From Methanobrevibacter sp. (lineage in GTDB: Archaea; Methanobacteriota; Methanobacteria; Methanobacteriales; Methanobacteriaceae), in assembly GCF_015062985.1 (NCBI RefSeq), contig NZ_SUTI01000006.1, positions 1 to 64,000 on the forward strand: DNA of 64,000 nucleotides, read 5' to 3'. Numbering within the stretch: position 1 is the first letter of the stretch; every line of letters starts with the position of its first letter. The position numbers were made by a program, and so were the translations under genes. Of this stretch, positions 54,162 through 63,751 are shown one piece after another. Below the pieces are notes generated by a model. That model had not been told where the DNA came from and searched no databases. It saw only the letters and a list, made by a program, of their open reading frames with translations.

Positions 54162-54411
54162 AATAATTACCCCTTAAAAATATTTAAAATGTATGTAATA
54201 TGTTTTAACCATGGAACATATATATAATTTATCATTAAAAAAGCCACAAATAGGCTTGGAAAAGAAAAGTAAACGAGAATAACAATTATATTCCAAATTT
54301 CAACAGTGCAGTAATTTAAAGAGTGCAAATTATATCAGTTAAGCAATTAAAAAAACAGATACTATTTAAACAAACATTTTCAATGCAAAAATATTGAAAA
54401 AAAAGAAATTT

Positions 54412-55185
54412 TTAAAAATCAAGTTCCAAGGTTACCGGACAATGGTCGGAGCCATAAATGTCAGATAAGATTTCGGCTGATTTCACTTTTTCTTTCATTT
54501 CTTCATTTACATAAAAATAATCGAGTCTCCAGCCTGCATTCCTTTCGCGTGCGCGGGTTCTGTAGCTCCACCAGGTAAAGTTGTTTTCGCCTTCATCAAA
54601 CATCCTGAAGGTATCGATGAAACCTGCTTCCTCAAGCTGGTCAAGCCATGCGCGCTCTTCAGGCAGGTACCCTGATTTTCCCTCACAGTTTTTAGGGTTG
54701 TACACATCAATCGGATTGTGGGCGATATTGTAATCTCCAGTGATTACAAGATTTTTGCCCTGATTTTTTAACTCAACAAGCTGTTCCAATAATGCATCGC
54801 AGAAGGCAACCTTGAAGTCAAGCCTTTTGGCTTCCATGCCGCTGTTCGGAAAGTAGATGTTGTATAAGATAAAGTCGGGATATTCAATCCTTAGAACTCT
54901 CCCTTCGCTGTCGAGCTCATCGATTCCAAGGCCTTTTGTTACTTCAACAGGCTCGATTCTTGAGTATGTTCCAACACCGCTGTATCCTTTCTTTTCAGCT
55001 TCGTTGAAACATTTGTGAAAATCATCAGTATCAGCCAGTTTCTTTGGAATCTGCTTTTGGGTAGCCCTCACTTCCTGAAAGTTTATGATATCAGCATCGC
55101 TATTGTCAAACCAGTCCCAAAACTCTTCCTTTTTGGTGACTGCCCTGATGCCGTTTACGTTCCATGAAACCAGCTTGATTGACAT
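54412..55185 (-). CDS. xth: Exodeoxyribonuclease III
   Basis: 257 residues; start at ATG 55185, overlapping the pheS stop by one base (TAATG). IKLVSWNVNGIRAV, INFQEVRATQ, the metal and active-site pattern of TGDYNIAHNPID near 150, and the SDHCPVTLEL end. An apurinic-site endonuclease and 3' phosphatase of base-excision repair. Confidence 0.95.
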   Translation of the reverse strand: MSIKLVSWNVNGIRAVTKKEEFWDWFDNSDADIINFQEVRATQKQIPKKLADTDDFHKCFNEAEKKGYSGVGTYSRIEPVEVTKGLGIDELDSEGRVLRIEYPDFILYNIYFPNSGMEAKRLDFKVAFCDALLEQLVELKNQGKNLVITGDYNIAHNPIDVYNPKNCEGKSGYLPEERAWLDQLEEAGFIDTFRMFDEGENNFTWWSYRTRARERNAGWRLDYFYVNEEMKEKVKSAEILSDIYGSDHCPVTLELDF

Positions 55186-56729
55186 TATAATCTGACTCCC
55201 CTGTCGATAGGCAATTCGCGAAGCCATTTGATGTCGCTTTTGTAAAGCATACGAATGTCTTCAACATCATATCTAATCATTGCAAGCCTTTCAATACCCA
55301 AACCGAATGCAAGTGCAGGTTGGTTGATTCCAAGAGGCTTCAACACTTCTGGACGGAACATTCCTGCTCCTCCGAGCTCAATCCAACTGTCCCTTTCCTC
55401 AAGGTATATTTCAGTTTCAGTGGAGAGGTAAGTGTACGGGAAGTATGCCGGACGGAACCTTACTTCAAATCCTAATTTCTTATAGAATTCCTTCAAGGTT
55501 CCTAAAAGGTTCTGGTAGCTTATTCCTTCGTCACATACAAGTCCTTCAACCTGATGGAATTCTGGCAGGTGCTTGTAATCGAATGTTTCCCTTCTGAATA
55601 CCCTTCCGACTGAAAACATCTTAATCGGAGGTTCATGATTGAATAAGTGTTTGGTTGATATTCCTGTTGTATGTGTTCTCAGGACGCTTTGGCGTGCAAT
55701 GTCCTCGCTCCAGCCGTATTGCCATCCGATAGAACCGGTATCCGCACCGGTCTCGTGAGTTTCTGCAGTGAGCCTTACAAGGGCATCATCGGGAAGATCA
55801 CATGTTAACGGGTTTTTGAGATAGAATGTATCCTGCATTTCACGGGCTGCATGGTCCTGCGGCTGGAAAAGTGAATCGAAGTTCCAGAATGCAGATTCTA
55901 CAAATTCCCCATTGTCTTCTGAAAATCCCATATTCAAAAAGATTTCCCTGATTTCATCAATGATGATTCTCAACGGGTGTTTTTTGCCTGCAAAGATAAC
56001 CGGCGCTTCGGCGTTGATGTCATAAGGACGGTACTGCAGGTTTTTCCATTCACCGTCTTTTAACTGTTGGTGTGTTAATTGAGTAGCTTGCTCTTGGATA
56101 GTGAAACCTTCCTTAATGATTGCTTCACCCTTATCAAGGAGTTTAAAAGAGTGTGAGGTATTCTTTTTTACATTCAAAATGTTTTTTCTGTCGTTGAGTT
56201 TTTTAAATCCTTCAAGGAGTGCATCATCAAGTTTGTCTTTGATAACTTTTGTGGTTTCGGTTAACTGATTCAGCAGTTCCTCGTCGTCACCCAATTTGTT
56301 CCTGCTCTCGGTTCCGACATCGGTGACCTTGACTACACCCTTGTCGATTTGAGCCCAATTCTTACGGCGCAGCCATCCGATTGCAATATTGGCCTCTTTT
56401 TTATCGATGCCGGTTTCTCCTGCCAAATCCTTCATGTGTATTTCCTTCTTATCTGCCAAAACATCAAGAATCCTACGTTCAGGAAGCTTTTTTTGAGCAA
56501 ATTCAAGACCCACATCAGATAGGGAAATTTCCTCTTCGACATCCTTTTCCACTTCAATGATGTCCTTTGAAGCAAGTGATCCAGCTGCACTCATGACCGC
56601 TTTGATGTCCATGCCTGTATTTTCGGCAATCTCTTCTGGAGTCGCATTCGGATTTGCCTCAAGTTCCTTTAAAACTTTCTTTTCATAAATATGCAATTCA
56701 TTAATGGTTTTTTTAATATCCTCACTCAT
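55185..56729 (-). CDS. pheS: Phenylalanine--tRNA ligase alpha subunit
   Basis: 514 residues, long archaeal form: two N-terminal winged-helix modules (residues 1-140), then the class II catalytic core with [20 protein letters not shown], the [11 protein letters not shown] region, [25 protein letters not shown] (motif 2), and ending [11 protein letters not shown]...[16 protein letters not shown] (motif 3). Charges tRNA-Phe with PheT, which is not in the window. Confidence 0.97.
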   Translation of the reverse strand: MSEDIKKTINELHIYEKKVLKELEANPNATPEEIAENTGMDIKAVMSAAGSLASKDIIEVEKDVEEEISLSDVGLEFAQKKLPERRILDVLADKKEIHMKDLAGETGIDKKEANIAIGWLRRKNWAQIDKGVVKVTDVGTESRNKLGDDEELLNQLTETTKVIKDKLDDALLEGFKKLNDRKNILNVKKNTSHSFKLLDKGEAIIKEGFTIQEQATQLTHQQLKDGEWKNLQYRPYDINAEAPVIFAGKKHPLRIIIDEIREIFLNMGFSEDNGEFVESAFWNFDSLFQPQDHAAREMQDTFYLKNPLTCDLPDDALVRLTAETHETGADTGSIGWQYGWSEDIARQSVLRTHTTGISTKHLFNHEPPIKMFSVGRVFRRETFDYKHLPEFHQVEGLVCDEGISYQNLLGTLKEFYKKLGFEVRFRPAYFPYTYLSTETEIYLEERDSWIELGGAGMFRPEVLKPLGINQPALAFGLGIERLAMIRYDVEDIRMLYKSDIKWLRELPIDRGVRL

Positions 56730-56840
56730 TTAAACACCATAAATTAAGATTAATAATATAATAATATATGTTTAAAGTGATTTATAAAAGTAGTGTAAAA
56801 AAGACAAGTTTTATTGAAAATCAGCAAAAAAGAAAAAAAG

Positions 56841-56865
56841 AATAGAGAAAATGAATTTCCCTATT
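56841..56865 (-). terminator. Hairpin and poly-T terminator of the 1019-residue adhesin
   Basis: A 10-bp stem (one G-U pair in the RNA) with a 5-base loop, followed on the minus strand by CTTTTTTTCTTTTTT. It is about 130 bases past the adhesin stop, while in the paralog the stop lies inside the hairpin. Confidence 0.75.
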
Positions 56866-56996
56866 TGATTGTTTTTGAACGTGTGTTGGTTCCGGAAGGT
56901 ATTTGCAGTTGCCGCACGGCTTGTTTTAATGGCATATATGCAACAACCCGTATGAGGTAAAGCCAATGTAACCCCGCCGTCAGCAATTTTGACCCC

Positions 56997-59900
56997 CTAA
57001 GCGTTGCCGCCAGCTGTTGCATTTATAACTGAAAGCTCAGATGAACGGTCAATCACTTTAAAACTTGTTTTGGTTGTTTGGGCATTATAGTTAACGTTTC
57101 CGGCATAATAGATGTGAAGGTAATACTTGCCTATAGCAAGATTTGGAACAGAGCAGGTTGCAACACCTTCTTTAATTGCCATCTTGTCCGTGGTGAGCTT
57201 GGTCTTGTTTTCATCGGAAACTGTGAACCATACGTTGCCGTTTATCTTGTTATTTGACATGTCCACTTTAATTGTCACATTTTCACCATAGCCAACATTT
57301 GCGGCAGGCTGTGAAACTGATTTGATTGGATTTGCCTTAGTCACATTAACTGTGAATGAGATTTCCTGGGCTTCGAAATATGCGCTTCCTGAGTAAGTCA
57401 CCTTGATTACATTGGTTCCTGCCTTTAAAATTCCTAAAGGAATGTTATCCAAATATGAATTGCCGGATAAAGCAAATGCTTTATGTGAAGCACCGTTTAC
57501 AGTAATATGCACTTTTCCTGCAATACGGTTGCTGGTCAGATTAATGGTAAGTGAAGTGTCCTTGCCGTCATATGTGATTGTTCCTGAAGATGCGCTGCTG
57601 GAGCAATAGTTGTAAGGTGAAATAGTAATGCTGTCAATAGGTTTTGCTTTGACTACCTTAAATGAAAGCGGTTTGGTCTGGGCCTTGTAATTTCTATCAC
57701 CGCTATAGCTCACCTCTATGTCATAATCTCCAGGCTGCATGATACCCCATCTAAAAGCAAATTTGGAAATGCCTGAAGTGTTTACCGCATAGGACACGCC
57801 ATTAATTTTAACATTGACGCTTGGAATATCCCTGTTTTTCAAGTAAATATAAATCTTTGATTGGGAGTGGGAAAATGGAACCTGCCCATTATTGGAAGGA
57901 TTGCCCGGAGCGACAATAATCGAATCAATTGGGTTAGCCTTAACAACTTTAAAAGCAAGTGACATGGTTTGAGCATTGAAAATTGCAGTTCCCGCATGAG
58001 ACACCGTAATATTATATGATCCTGTCTTTAAGACACCTAAAGGAATCTGCAAAATAGTGCCGCCGCTTGATGCCTTAACCTTCTGTGAAACGCCATTAAT
58101 AGCTACATTAAAATTGCCCGCCACATCAGCAGCATTCTTGCGGATATAAAGTGTAGCGTTCCCCCCGCCATATTCAACATTTCCATAATCCCTATACCAA
58201 GAGTAAGTGTATGGATAAGAGTAAGCGTTTGGATTATTAGTATATATTTCATAAATAGGATTTTTCCTGACAACATTAAAAGCTAGTGAAATGGTTTGAG
58301 CGCTAAAATTCTCGTTTCCGGCATAAGCCACTGTAATATTATATGGTCCCAATTTTAAGATGCCTAAAGGAACTTGCAAAGCAGTAACACTACTTGATGC
58401 CTTAACCATCTGTGAAACACCATTAATATTTACATTAAAATTGCCCGGCACATCAGCGGCGTTCTTGTAAATATAAAGTGCAGTGGATTGACCAGAATAT
58501 TCAACATCTCCCCAATCCCTATGTCCGGAAGAGTAAGCGTATGGCTTATCTCTAGTACATATGTAATCAATAGGATTTTTATTGATTACTCTAAAAGCGA
58601 GTGACATGACTATAGCATAGCAGTTTGCGCTTCCGGCATAAGAAACTGTAATATTATATGATCCAAAATCCAAGACGCCTAAAGGAATTTCTAAAGTCTT
58701 GCTGCTGCTTGATGCCTTAACCTTCTGTGAAACACCATTAATAGTTACATGAAAATTGCCCGCTACATTAGCGGCGCTCTTGTCAATATAAAGTGTGACG
58801 TTTTCACCTGTATATACAATATCTCCCCAATCCTTATGTCCAATAGAGTAAGCGTATGGATATTTAATTGTTATTGAATAAAATGGCTTTCCTTTATCCA
58901 CCTTAAATGATTTTATAACCGTTTGGGCTTCGCAGTAGGAGCTTCCGGAATAGCTCACTATAACATCATGTGTGCCGACATTCACATTATTAAAATAAAT
59001 AAATGCACCAGAAGGCTTAGGTTGGAGTTTTTTGGTTACTCCAGCTATTGTAATGTTGACATAACCAACATTACTATCACCATAAACGTTAATAACGGCG
59101 TTTGAACCATAAGCGGTATTGGCTACTTTAACTGAATGAATTGCTGCAAAAGCACTGCATTTTTCAAAAGTGCATCCTGAAGCATTTCCCCGAATAATGG
59201 CGGCATTGCTATCCATGGAAGAACAATTTACAAAAGATGAATCATAGGCATCACCGGCATAAATAGCAGCACCACTGCTTAGAGCAGAACAATCAGCAAA
59301 AGATGAACCATAAGCATCACCATTATATATAGCGCCGCCATATTCTTTTGCAGAACAATCTGTAAAAGAGCAATTATAAGCATCGCCTCCATGAATGGCA
59401 CCACCATAATAATTAGCATGACAACCTACAAAAGAACAATTATAAGCACTACCAGAATAAATAGCCCCACCAAAATTAGCAGAACAGTCTAGAAAAGAAC
59501 AATTATAAGCATTACCATCACAAATAGCGCCTCCAGTAGTACTAGAACACTCTACAAAAGAACAATTATAAGCATTACCTCCATGAATAGCACCACCCGT
59601 GTGGACAGCAGGACACTTCTCAAAGCGACAGTCATAAACAAAGCATGTTGCATCGTCAGAGTATACATAAATATCACCACCGTTGATGAAAGTTAAATTC
59701 TTAATGACAGCACCGCTATTTGTAACATAGAATACATAATTTGATTTATAGTTTGAATCCATTGTGTGGCCTTGTCCGTCTATGGTGATTGCCTTGGAAA
59801 TTCTAATTTTATGATTGTCCGTTCTGGAATAATCCTTATCCAGATACAATGTTTCCCCGTGGACAGCATCGTCCACCAAACTTTGAAGATCAGCGAAGGT

Positions 59901-60056
59901 GCCGGAGGATGCTGAAATTTCATCTTCATCTGCAGAATCGGCACTTAAGACATCATCGACTGCTTCCGTAATGTTTTCATCGGCCGCACTTACAGCACCC
60001 ATCGTGAAAAGAATTAAAATAAAAAAAGTGATTACCACTATCTTATTCAGCTTCAT
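56997..60056 (-). CDS. Large secreted adhesin-like protein: beta-helix plus Ig-like repeats
   Basis: About 1019 residues from ATG 60056, preceded by GGGAGA; the longer frame lacks a ribosome site. Signal peptide MKLNKIVVITFFILILFTMGAVSAA, acidic linker, a beta-helix with 21-residue turns (GNAYNCSFVECSS, GGAIHGG), then seven Ig-like domains of about 95-100 residues (GNFHVTINGVSQKVKASS, FGSYNITVSYAGS). It is a paralog of the 811-residue adhesin on the other side of pheS-xth. The frame stays open for 61 codons past the TAG stop at 56997, so the present end may be a recent nonsense change. Confidence 0.8.
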   Translation of the reverse strand: MKLNKIVVITFFILILFTMGAVSAADENITEAVDDVLSADSADEDEISASSGTFADLQSLVDDAVHGETLYLDKDYSRTDNHKIRISKAITIDGQGHTMDSNYKSNYVFYVTNSGAVIKNLTFINGGDIYVYSDDATCFVYDCRFEKCPAVHTGGAIHGGNAYNCSFVECSSTTGGAICDGNAYNCSFLDCSANFGGAIYSGSAYNCSFVGCHANYYGGAIHGGDAYNCSFTDCSAKEYGGAIYNGDAYGSSFADCSALSSGAAIYAGDAYDSSFVNCSSMDSNAAIIRGNASGCTFEKCSAFAAIHSVKVANTAYGSNAVINVYGDSNVGYVNITIAGVTKKLQPKPSGAFIYFNNVNVGTHDVIVSYSGSSYCEAQTVIKSFKVDKGKPFYSITIKYPYAYSIGHKDWGDIVYTGENVTLYIDKSAANVAGNFHVTINGVSQKVKASSSSKTLEIPLGVLDFGSYNITVSYAGSANCYAIVMSLAFRVINKNPIDYICTRDKPYAYSSGHRDWGDVEYSGQSTALYIYKNAADVPGNFNVNINGVSQMVKASSSVTALQVPLGILKLGPYNITVAYAGNENFSAQTISLAFNVVRKNPIYEIYTNNPNAYSYPYTYSWYRDYGNVEYGGGNATLYIRKNAADVAGNFNVAINGVSQKVKASSGGTILQIPLGVLKTGSYNITVSHAGTAIFNAQTMSLAFKVVKANPIDSIIVAPGNPSNNGQVPFSHSQSKIYIYLKNRDIPSVNVKINGVSYAVNTSGISKFAFRWGIMQPGDYDIEVSYSGDRNYKAQTKPLSFKVVKAKPIDSITISPYNYCSSSASSGTITYDGKDTSLTINLTSNRIAGKVHITVNGASHKAFALSGNSYLDNIPLGILKAGTNVIKVTYSGSAYFEAQEISFTVNVTKANPIKSVSQPAANVGYGENVTIKVDMSNNKINGNVWFTVSDENKTKLTTDKMAIKEGVATCSVPNLAIGKYYLHIYYAGNVNYNAQTTKTSFKVIDRSSELSVINATAGGNA
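59200..59640 (-). repeat. 63-bp tandem repeat encoding beta-helix turns (second adhesin)
   Basis: Copies start at 59426, 59489 and 59552 with the same 63-bp period as in the paralog at 53440-53720. The CTACAAAAGAACAATTATA part is almost the same in both genes. Confidence 0.85.
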
Positions 60057-60262
60057 AAAGATTCTCCCGAATATATAACTAAATAATATATATGAAATCA
60101 ACATATAAAAAATTATCTTATTTTAAAAAAAATCTATATGATGTTCACCTAATCATCAAATAATCAAAAAAATTACTAAAACATTTTCAAAAACGGGCAT
60201 TCAATTAATAAAAACAGAAAAATCAAAGCATGCAACGCTTTTAAAAAAAGAATAAAAGATAA

Positions 60263-60586
60263 TTAGAATATGATTCTATTACCTGTCCAGTCAACATCGT
60301 TGAAAGCATCAGCCTTCTTTTCATCCTCAAGATATTGGGCCATGTCCCTGTAAACCTTGACTCTGAAAATATCAGGATAGGCTATATATAACCTGTCGCC
60401 GTTAGGCTTAGATTCCTTAACATAAGTTTGCTGGAACTCGATTATTGTGTCATCTTCCTTGTGGAAATGATGAACCTCATTTGCACATAATATCTTGAAG
60501 TGTACAAAATCATCCTTTAATAATTCGTTAACCAAATCCTCAATCAAAGGAGGATTGTTTGCATTTTTATTGTACTTGATTTGCAT
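60263..60586 (-). CDS. Unrecognised 107-residue protein
   Basis: Start at ATG 60586 behind GGTGAGG; the frame could run to a GTG at 60595. The sequence QIKYNKNANNPPLIEDLVNELLKDDFVHFKIL and IIEFQQTYVKESKPNGDRLYIAYPDIFRVKVYRDM looks like a folded cytosolic protein, but no family is recognised. A hairpin TAGAAT/ATTCTA (60264-60278) overlapping the stop, with T-rich bases after it, is a likely terminator. Confidence 0.6.
   Translation of the reverse strand: MQIKYNKNANNPPLIEDLVNELLKDDFVHFKILCANEVHHFHKEDDTIIEFQQTYVKESKPNGDRLYIAYPDIFRVKVYRDMAQYLEDEKKADAFNDVDWTGNRIIF
60264..60278 (-). terminator. Short hairpin terminator
   Basis: A 6-bp stem with a 3-base loop, followed on the minus strand by AATTATCTTTTATTCTTTTTTT. 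Confidence 0.5.
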
Positions 60587-60839
60587 TTTCCTCACCCATT
60601 TGAATTCCCAATATGAAAACTCTATACTGTATATATCTTTTTACATTCTTATAAATTTATTTGAATAACCAACGGATTACTTTTTATGATTTTACAAAAT
60701 TGGTAAAAACTGTGAATTTAGGAATATATGCAAAAATACACATTAATTGAGACATTTCATGAATCTCGATTAACTGATATAAACTTAAAGATTTTCTAAT
60801 AATTTCAATATATCTTAAGGAAAAATTAGATATGAATAC

Positions 60840-61116
60840 TCAAAACATCTTATAATTATTTTTACGGGGAATTATATCGATTATTTCAATTTGACGATTC
60901 TTTTCAGCCACATAAAAAATTATTCTATAATTTCCAACTCTCGCTCTCTGACATTTAGGGCGTTTTACACTTGTCAATTCAATGAATTCGGTATTGTAAG
61001 GATTATCTAAAATTTCATAATATTTTTTAGTTATCCTCAACAACAATGTTCTGTCATTTTTATGTTTTTTAAAAAATTTCTTAACTCTGTCATGTTCAAA
61101 TCAATATATAATTCAT
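60840..61116 (-). pseudogene. RelE-family toxin with a one-base frameshift near its start
   Basis: The ATG at 61116 overlaps the antitoxin stop as ATGA and reads MNYILI before a TGA. In the next frame the chain continues without a break as EHDRVKKFFKKHKND...LLRITKKYYEIL, RVGNYRIIFYVAEKNRQIEIIDIIPRK, a clear RelE/ParE-type end. The span of 277 bases is 3n+1, so one extra T in GATTTG (codon 6) explains both parts. Without it the product would be about 91 residues, the usual size. The residual downstream frame (from TTG 61046) lacks the first helix. Either inactive, or the base is a sequencing error. Confidence 0.75.
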
Positions 61117-61376
61117 TTTTTAAGCTCATTTTCTAATTTTGATATTCTTTTTTCTAAATCTTTTAGAGTAACTTCAGACACATTTTCCAAGTTACCATTT
61201 TCAAATTTTTCAATTTCATTATTGTAAAATTCCGCCTCTTCATCAGAAAACTCTTCATTTTCATAATAGTAATTAATTAAGAAGTCAATTACATCATTAA
61301 AAGTTTCATTTTTTGATGCCATTTCAGATAATAATTTATGTGTTTTCTCAGAAATTTTAATAGTTTTAGTCATCAT
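61113..61376 (-). CDS. Antitoxin (ribbon-helix-helix, VapB/RelB-like)
   Basis: 87 residues: TKTIKISEKTHKLLSEMASKNETFNDVIDFLI is a ribbon-helix-helix start, followed by an acidic toxin-binding part and a lysine-rich coiled end (LKDLEKRISKLENELKK). It lies directly upstream of the RelE-type frame with an ATGA overlap. GGTGA precedes the ATG pair. The 23-bp palindrome in its promoter (61391-61413) is the expected self-regulation site. Confidence 0.82.
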   Translation of the reverse strand: MMTKTIKISEKTHKLLSEMASKNETFNDVIDFLINYYYENEEFSDEEAEFYNNEIEKFENGNLENVSEVTLKDLEKRISKLENELKK

Positions 61377-61390
61377 CTAATTTCACCAAA

Positions 61391-61413
61391 TATAGTATAC
61401 CCAGTATACTATA
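61391..61413. promoter_or_regulatory. Toxin-antitoxin operator: 10-bp inverted repeat over the TATA region
   Basis: TATAGTATAC and its exact complement GTATACTATA are separated by CCA. The repeat lies 15-37 bases before the antitoxin ATG and covers the TATA-like element, where binding of the antitoxin dimer would block transcription. Confidence 0.8.
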
Positions 61414-61599
61414 AATAACTTTCCATGACTAAATGACTTACAAAACAATTTATTATTAATAAGAGCCAAATGTCTGAAATTATATTAAATCAGAAACCCT
61501 ATATAGATTTTGTTTAAAATAAAAGCCATATTAAAGAGCAAAAACAAATTTACAATGAAAAAATAATTAACCATAATTTATTTACAAAAAAAGACAAAC
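61414..61599. other. AT-rich intergenic stretch upstream of the toxin-antitoxin operator
   Basis: AT-rich spacer between the TA operator and the citG terminator. I see no frame or structured element. Confidence 0.4.
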
Positions 61600-61621
61600 A
61601 AGGAAATCTCAAGGATTCCTT
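61600..61621 (-). terminator. Hairpin terminator of hemB-citG
   Basis: A 6-bp stem AAGGAA/TTCCTT with a 10-base loop, followed on the minus strand by TGTTTGTCTTTTTTTG. Confidence 0.5.
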
Positions 61622-61631
61622 GCAAAAACAC

Positions 61632-62510
61632 CTATTCGAAATTTGACTTAAGATAGCTTACGAATATTGAAGCCGCAGTCAAATCGGCAGTTGTTCCTGG
61701 ATTATATTTATTTTTGTACAGATAATCGTCAAAATCCTTAAGTCTGTCTGCAAAATCAGATTCATCTTTCAAGTTAAGCAGATCCCTTGTCATCATTGAT
61801 ATCTTCAAAGCCTCATCCGAACCATACTTTCTTGAAATAAGGGTATCGGGAACTTGAGACAATATTGTTAAAAATGTCAGCACACAAGCCTCGTTTTTGG
61901 ATTTCTCCTCAATCAGGCTGGAATATGTAGGAAAGCCTATTTCAAAAACTGCCGGCATGTCTGAAGTCATCTCACGGGCCAGCATGTCCCATGGTGCAGA
62001 TATCTTTAAAACATCATACATGGTCTGATTGTTCTCTCTGAGCTCATTTTTGGCATTGTCACTTGCAACATCATATTCATCCTGGTCACCCATTCCGCCG
62101 GCATCCGCAATGTTGATTGCATCATACAAATCGCATGCATCGTCAACGGAAGTATTCCCCATCAGCAGTTTAACGTTTTCACGGATTTCATCAAAGGAAT
62201 CACTGATGGCGGCTGCAACTGCAATAGGTGTTGTCATCATCACAATGCCCAGATTGGTGTTGTTTTTGATCCATCTGTCGGTTTCGGCAACTGCCTGCAG
62301 GATGTATTTTCCCAGTCTAGGGTTTTCGATGTCCACGTCTGTGCATGCCTCACGGATTGCATCCCCGATTACGATTCCGCTTATCACAAAATCCTCAAAG
62401 ACCATGTCATCATAATCCCTGGTTCTGTGAACATTTCCAGGTTTTGGATATCCGCTCACTTCCAAAGCGGAAGCAATTTGTGCTATTTTTGCAATTTCTG
62501 AAGGATTCAT
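61632..62510 (-). CDS. CitG-family (triphosphoribosyl-dephospho-CoA synthase-like) protein
   Basis: 292 residues, helical: [36 protein letters not shown] and the central [16 protein letters not shown] match the CitG family (ATP-dependent prosthetic-group synthesis). Methanogens lack citrate lyase, so the true substrate is probably different. ATG overlaps the hemB stop (ATGA) behind GTGATAGA. Confidence 0.85.
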   Translation of the reverse strand: MNPSEIAKIAQIASALEVSGYPKPGNVHRTRDYDDMVFEDFVISGIVIGDAIREACTDVDIENPRLGKYILQAVAETDRWIKNNTNLGIVMMTTPIAVAAAISDSFDEIRENVKLLMGNTSVDDACDLYDAINIADAGGMGDQDEYDVASDNAKNELRENNQTMYDVLKISAPWDMLAREMTSDMPAVFEIGFPTYSSLIEEKSKNEACVLTFLTILSQVPDTLISRKYGSDEALKISMMTRDLLNLKDESDFADRLKDFDDYLYKNKYNPGTTADLTAASIFVSYLKSNFE

Positions 62511-63511
62511 TCTATCACATCGTTTAAAAGTAAGTATGGTGCGAAATTAGTGATTATCAGGTCTGCACCAGCCCTTTTGATTGAGAGCAAAGCTTCTGTT
62601 ATTGCACGTTCTGTCAGATAGCCCTTCTCAATTGCGGCCATTATCATGGAGTATTCTCCGCTTACGTTATATGCGACAAGAGGAAGCATGAACTCGTCCC
62701 TGACCATACGGACAACATCCAGGTATGGGAGTGCCGGTTTCACCATTAGGAAATCACATCCTTCAATGACATCAAGTTCGCATTCGCGGATTGCCTCTAT
62801 GGCATTTCCGGGATCCATCTGATAGGATTTCCTGTCACCAAGATGAGGTGATGAGCATGCCGCTACCCTGAACGGTTCATAGAATGCAGAAGCATATTTG
62901 GCTGAATATGACATTATCATAACATTATGATATCCGTTTTCATCCAATGTCTCACGAATTGCTTTAACCCTTCCGTCCATCATGTCTGAAGGGGCAACAA
63001 TGTCTGCTCCGGCTTCAGCATGTGAAAGGGCGACCTTTGCAATGTAAGGAAGTGATTCATCATTCAATATTTCAATGCCGTCATCAGTATCATCGTTTTC
63101 CATTATCATTCCGCAGTGGCCGTGGGATGTGTACTGGCACAGGCAGACATCACTAATGATTACAAGATTGGTTTCCTTTTTAAGTTTTCTGATTGCCTTT
63201 TGAACAATTCCTGTTGCAGAATAGTCAGGAGATGCAATTTCATCTTTTGTATCTTCTTTTGGAATTCCAAATACAATTATTGATTTCAATCCTTTTGCCT
63301 CAAGCTGTTTTGCAAATTCAACTCCGCTTTCGAGGGAGTATCTGAATTCGCCTGGAAGGGAAGATATCTCTTCCTTTTCGTCTCCTTCTAATTCTTCCTT
63401 GAAGTAAATCGGATAGATTAAATCTTCCTTTTCAAGTTTAGTTTCACGGACAATATCTCTTATTTTAGCATTTTTTCTAAGTCTTCTCATTCTTGTAGTT
63501 GGAAATTCCAT
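62507..63511 (-). CDS. hemB: Porphobilinogen synthase
   Basis: 334 residues from ATG 63511; the in-frame GTG at 63520 is part of the ribosome site AGTGATTATT. Zinc cysteines in [14 protein letters not shown] near residue 120, Schiff-base lysines in [16 protein letters not shown] near 200 and [14 protein letters not shown] near 250, and ending [12 protein letters not shown]. Joins two 5-aminolevulinate molecules to porphobilinogen for F430, siroheme and cobamides. Confidence 0.96.
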   Translation of the reverse strand: MEFPTTRMRRLRKNAKIRDIVRETKLEKEDLIYPIYFKEELEGDEKEEISSLPGEFRYSLESGVEFAKQLEAKGLKSIIVFGIPKEDTKDEIASPDYSATGIVQKAIRKLKKETNLVIISDVCLCQYTSHGHCGMIMENDDTDDGIEILNDESLPYIAKVALSHAEAGADIVAPSDMMDGRVKAIRETLDENGYHNVMIMSYSAKYASAFYEPFRVAACSSPHLGDRKSYQMDPGNAIEAIRECELDVIEGCDFLMVKPALPYLDVVRMVRDEFMLPLVAYNVSGEYSMIMAAIEKGYLTERAITEALLSIKRAGADLIITNFAPYLLLNDVIE

Positions 63512-63718
63512 AATAATCACTGGTTAATATTTTGATTTTAAAAATATTTAAAATGATAGTTATTAAGTTCATTTGGAAAAATTGTTTTAAATTAAAAAAA
63601 TTGTAATTAATAAGTAAAATTGATTTTTAAGTATCATAAAAGTTTGAAATAGTATTTAAAATAATTTGGAAACAGTTTGGAAGAAAATATTTATATTTAA
63701 TGATTTGAATATAAAAAC

Positions 63719-63730
63719 ACAGGCGCCTGT
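63719..63730. repeat. 12-bp palindrome ACAGGCGCCTGT upstream of the last gene
   Basis: Perfect inverted repeat, GC-rich in an otherwise A/T-rich stretch, 22 bases before the ATG at 63752 and downstream of a TATA box ATTTATATTT (about 63685-63700). It lies in the 5' leader, so an operator or RNA hairpin role is possible. Confidence 0.6.
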
Positions 63731-63751
63731 TAAATTTTTTTAAGTGATAAA

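Noticed and set aside
56997..56999. Amber codon as pyrrolysine
   Set aside because: No pyl genes or methylamine methyltransferase context are visible, and other genes here (for example at 51726) use TAG as a normal stop.
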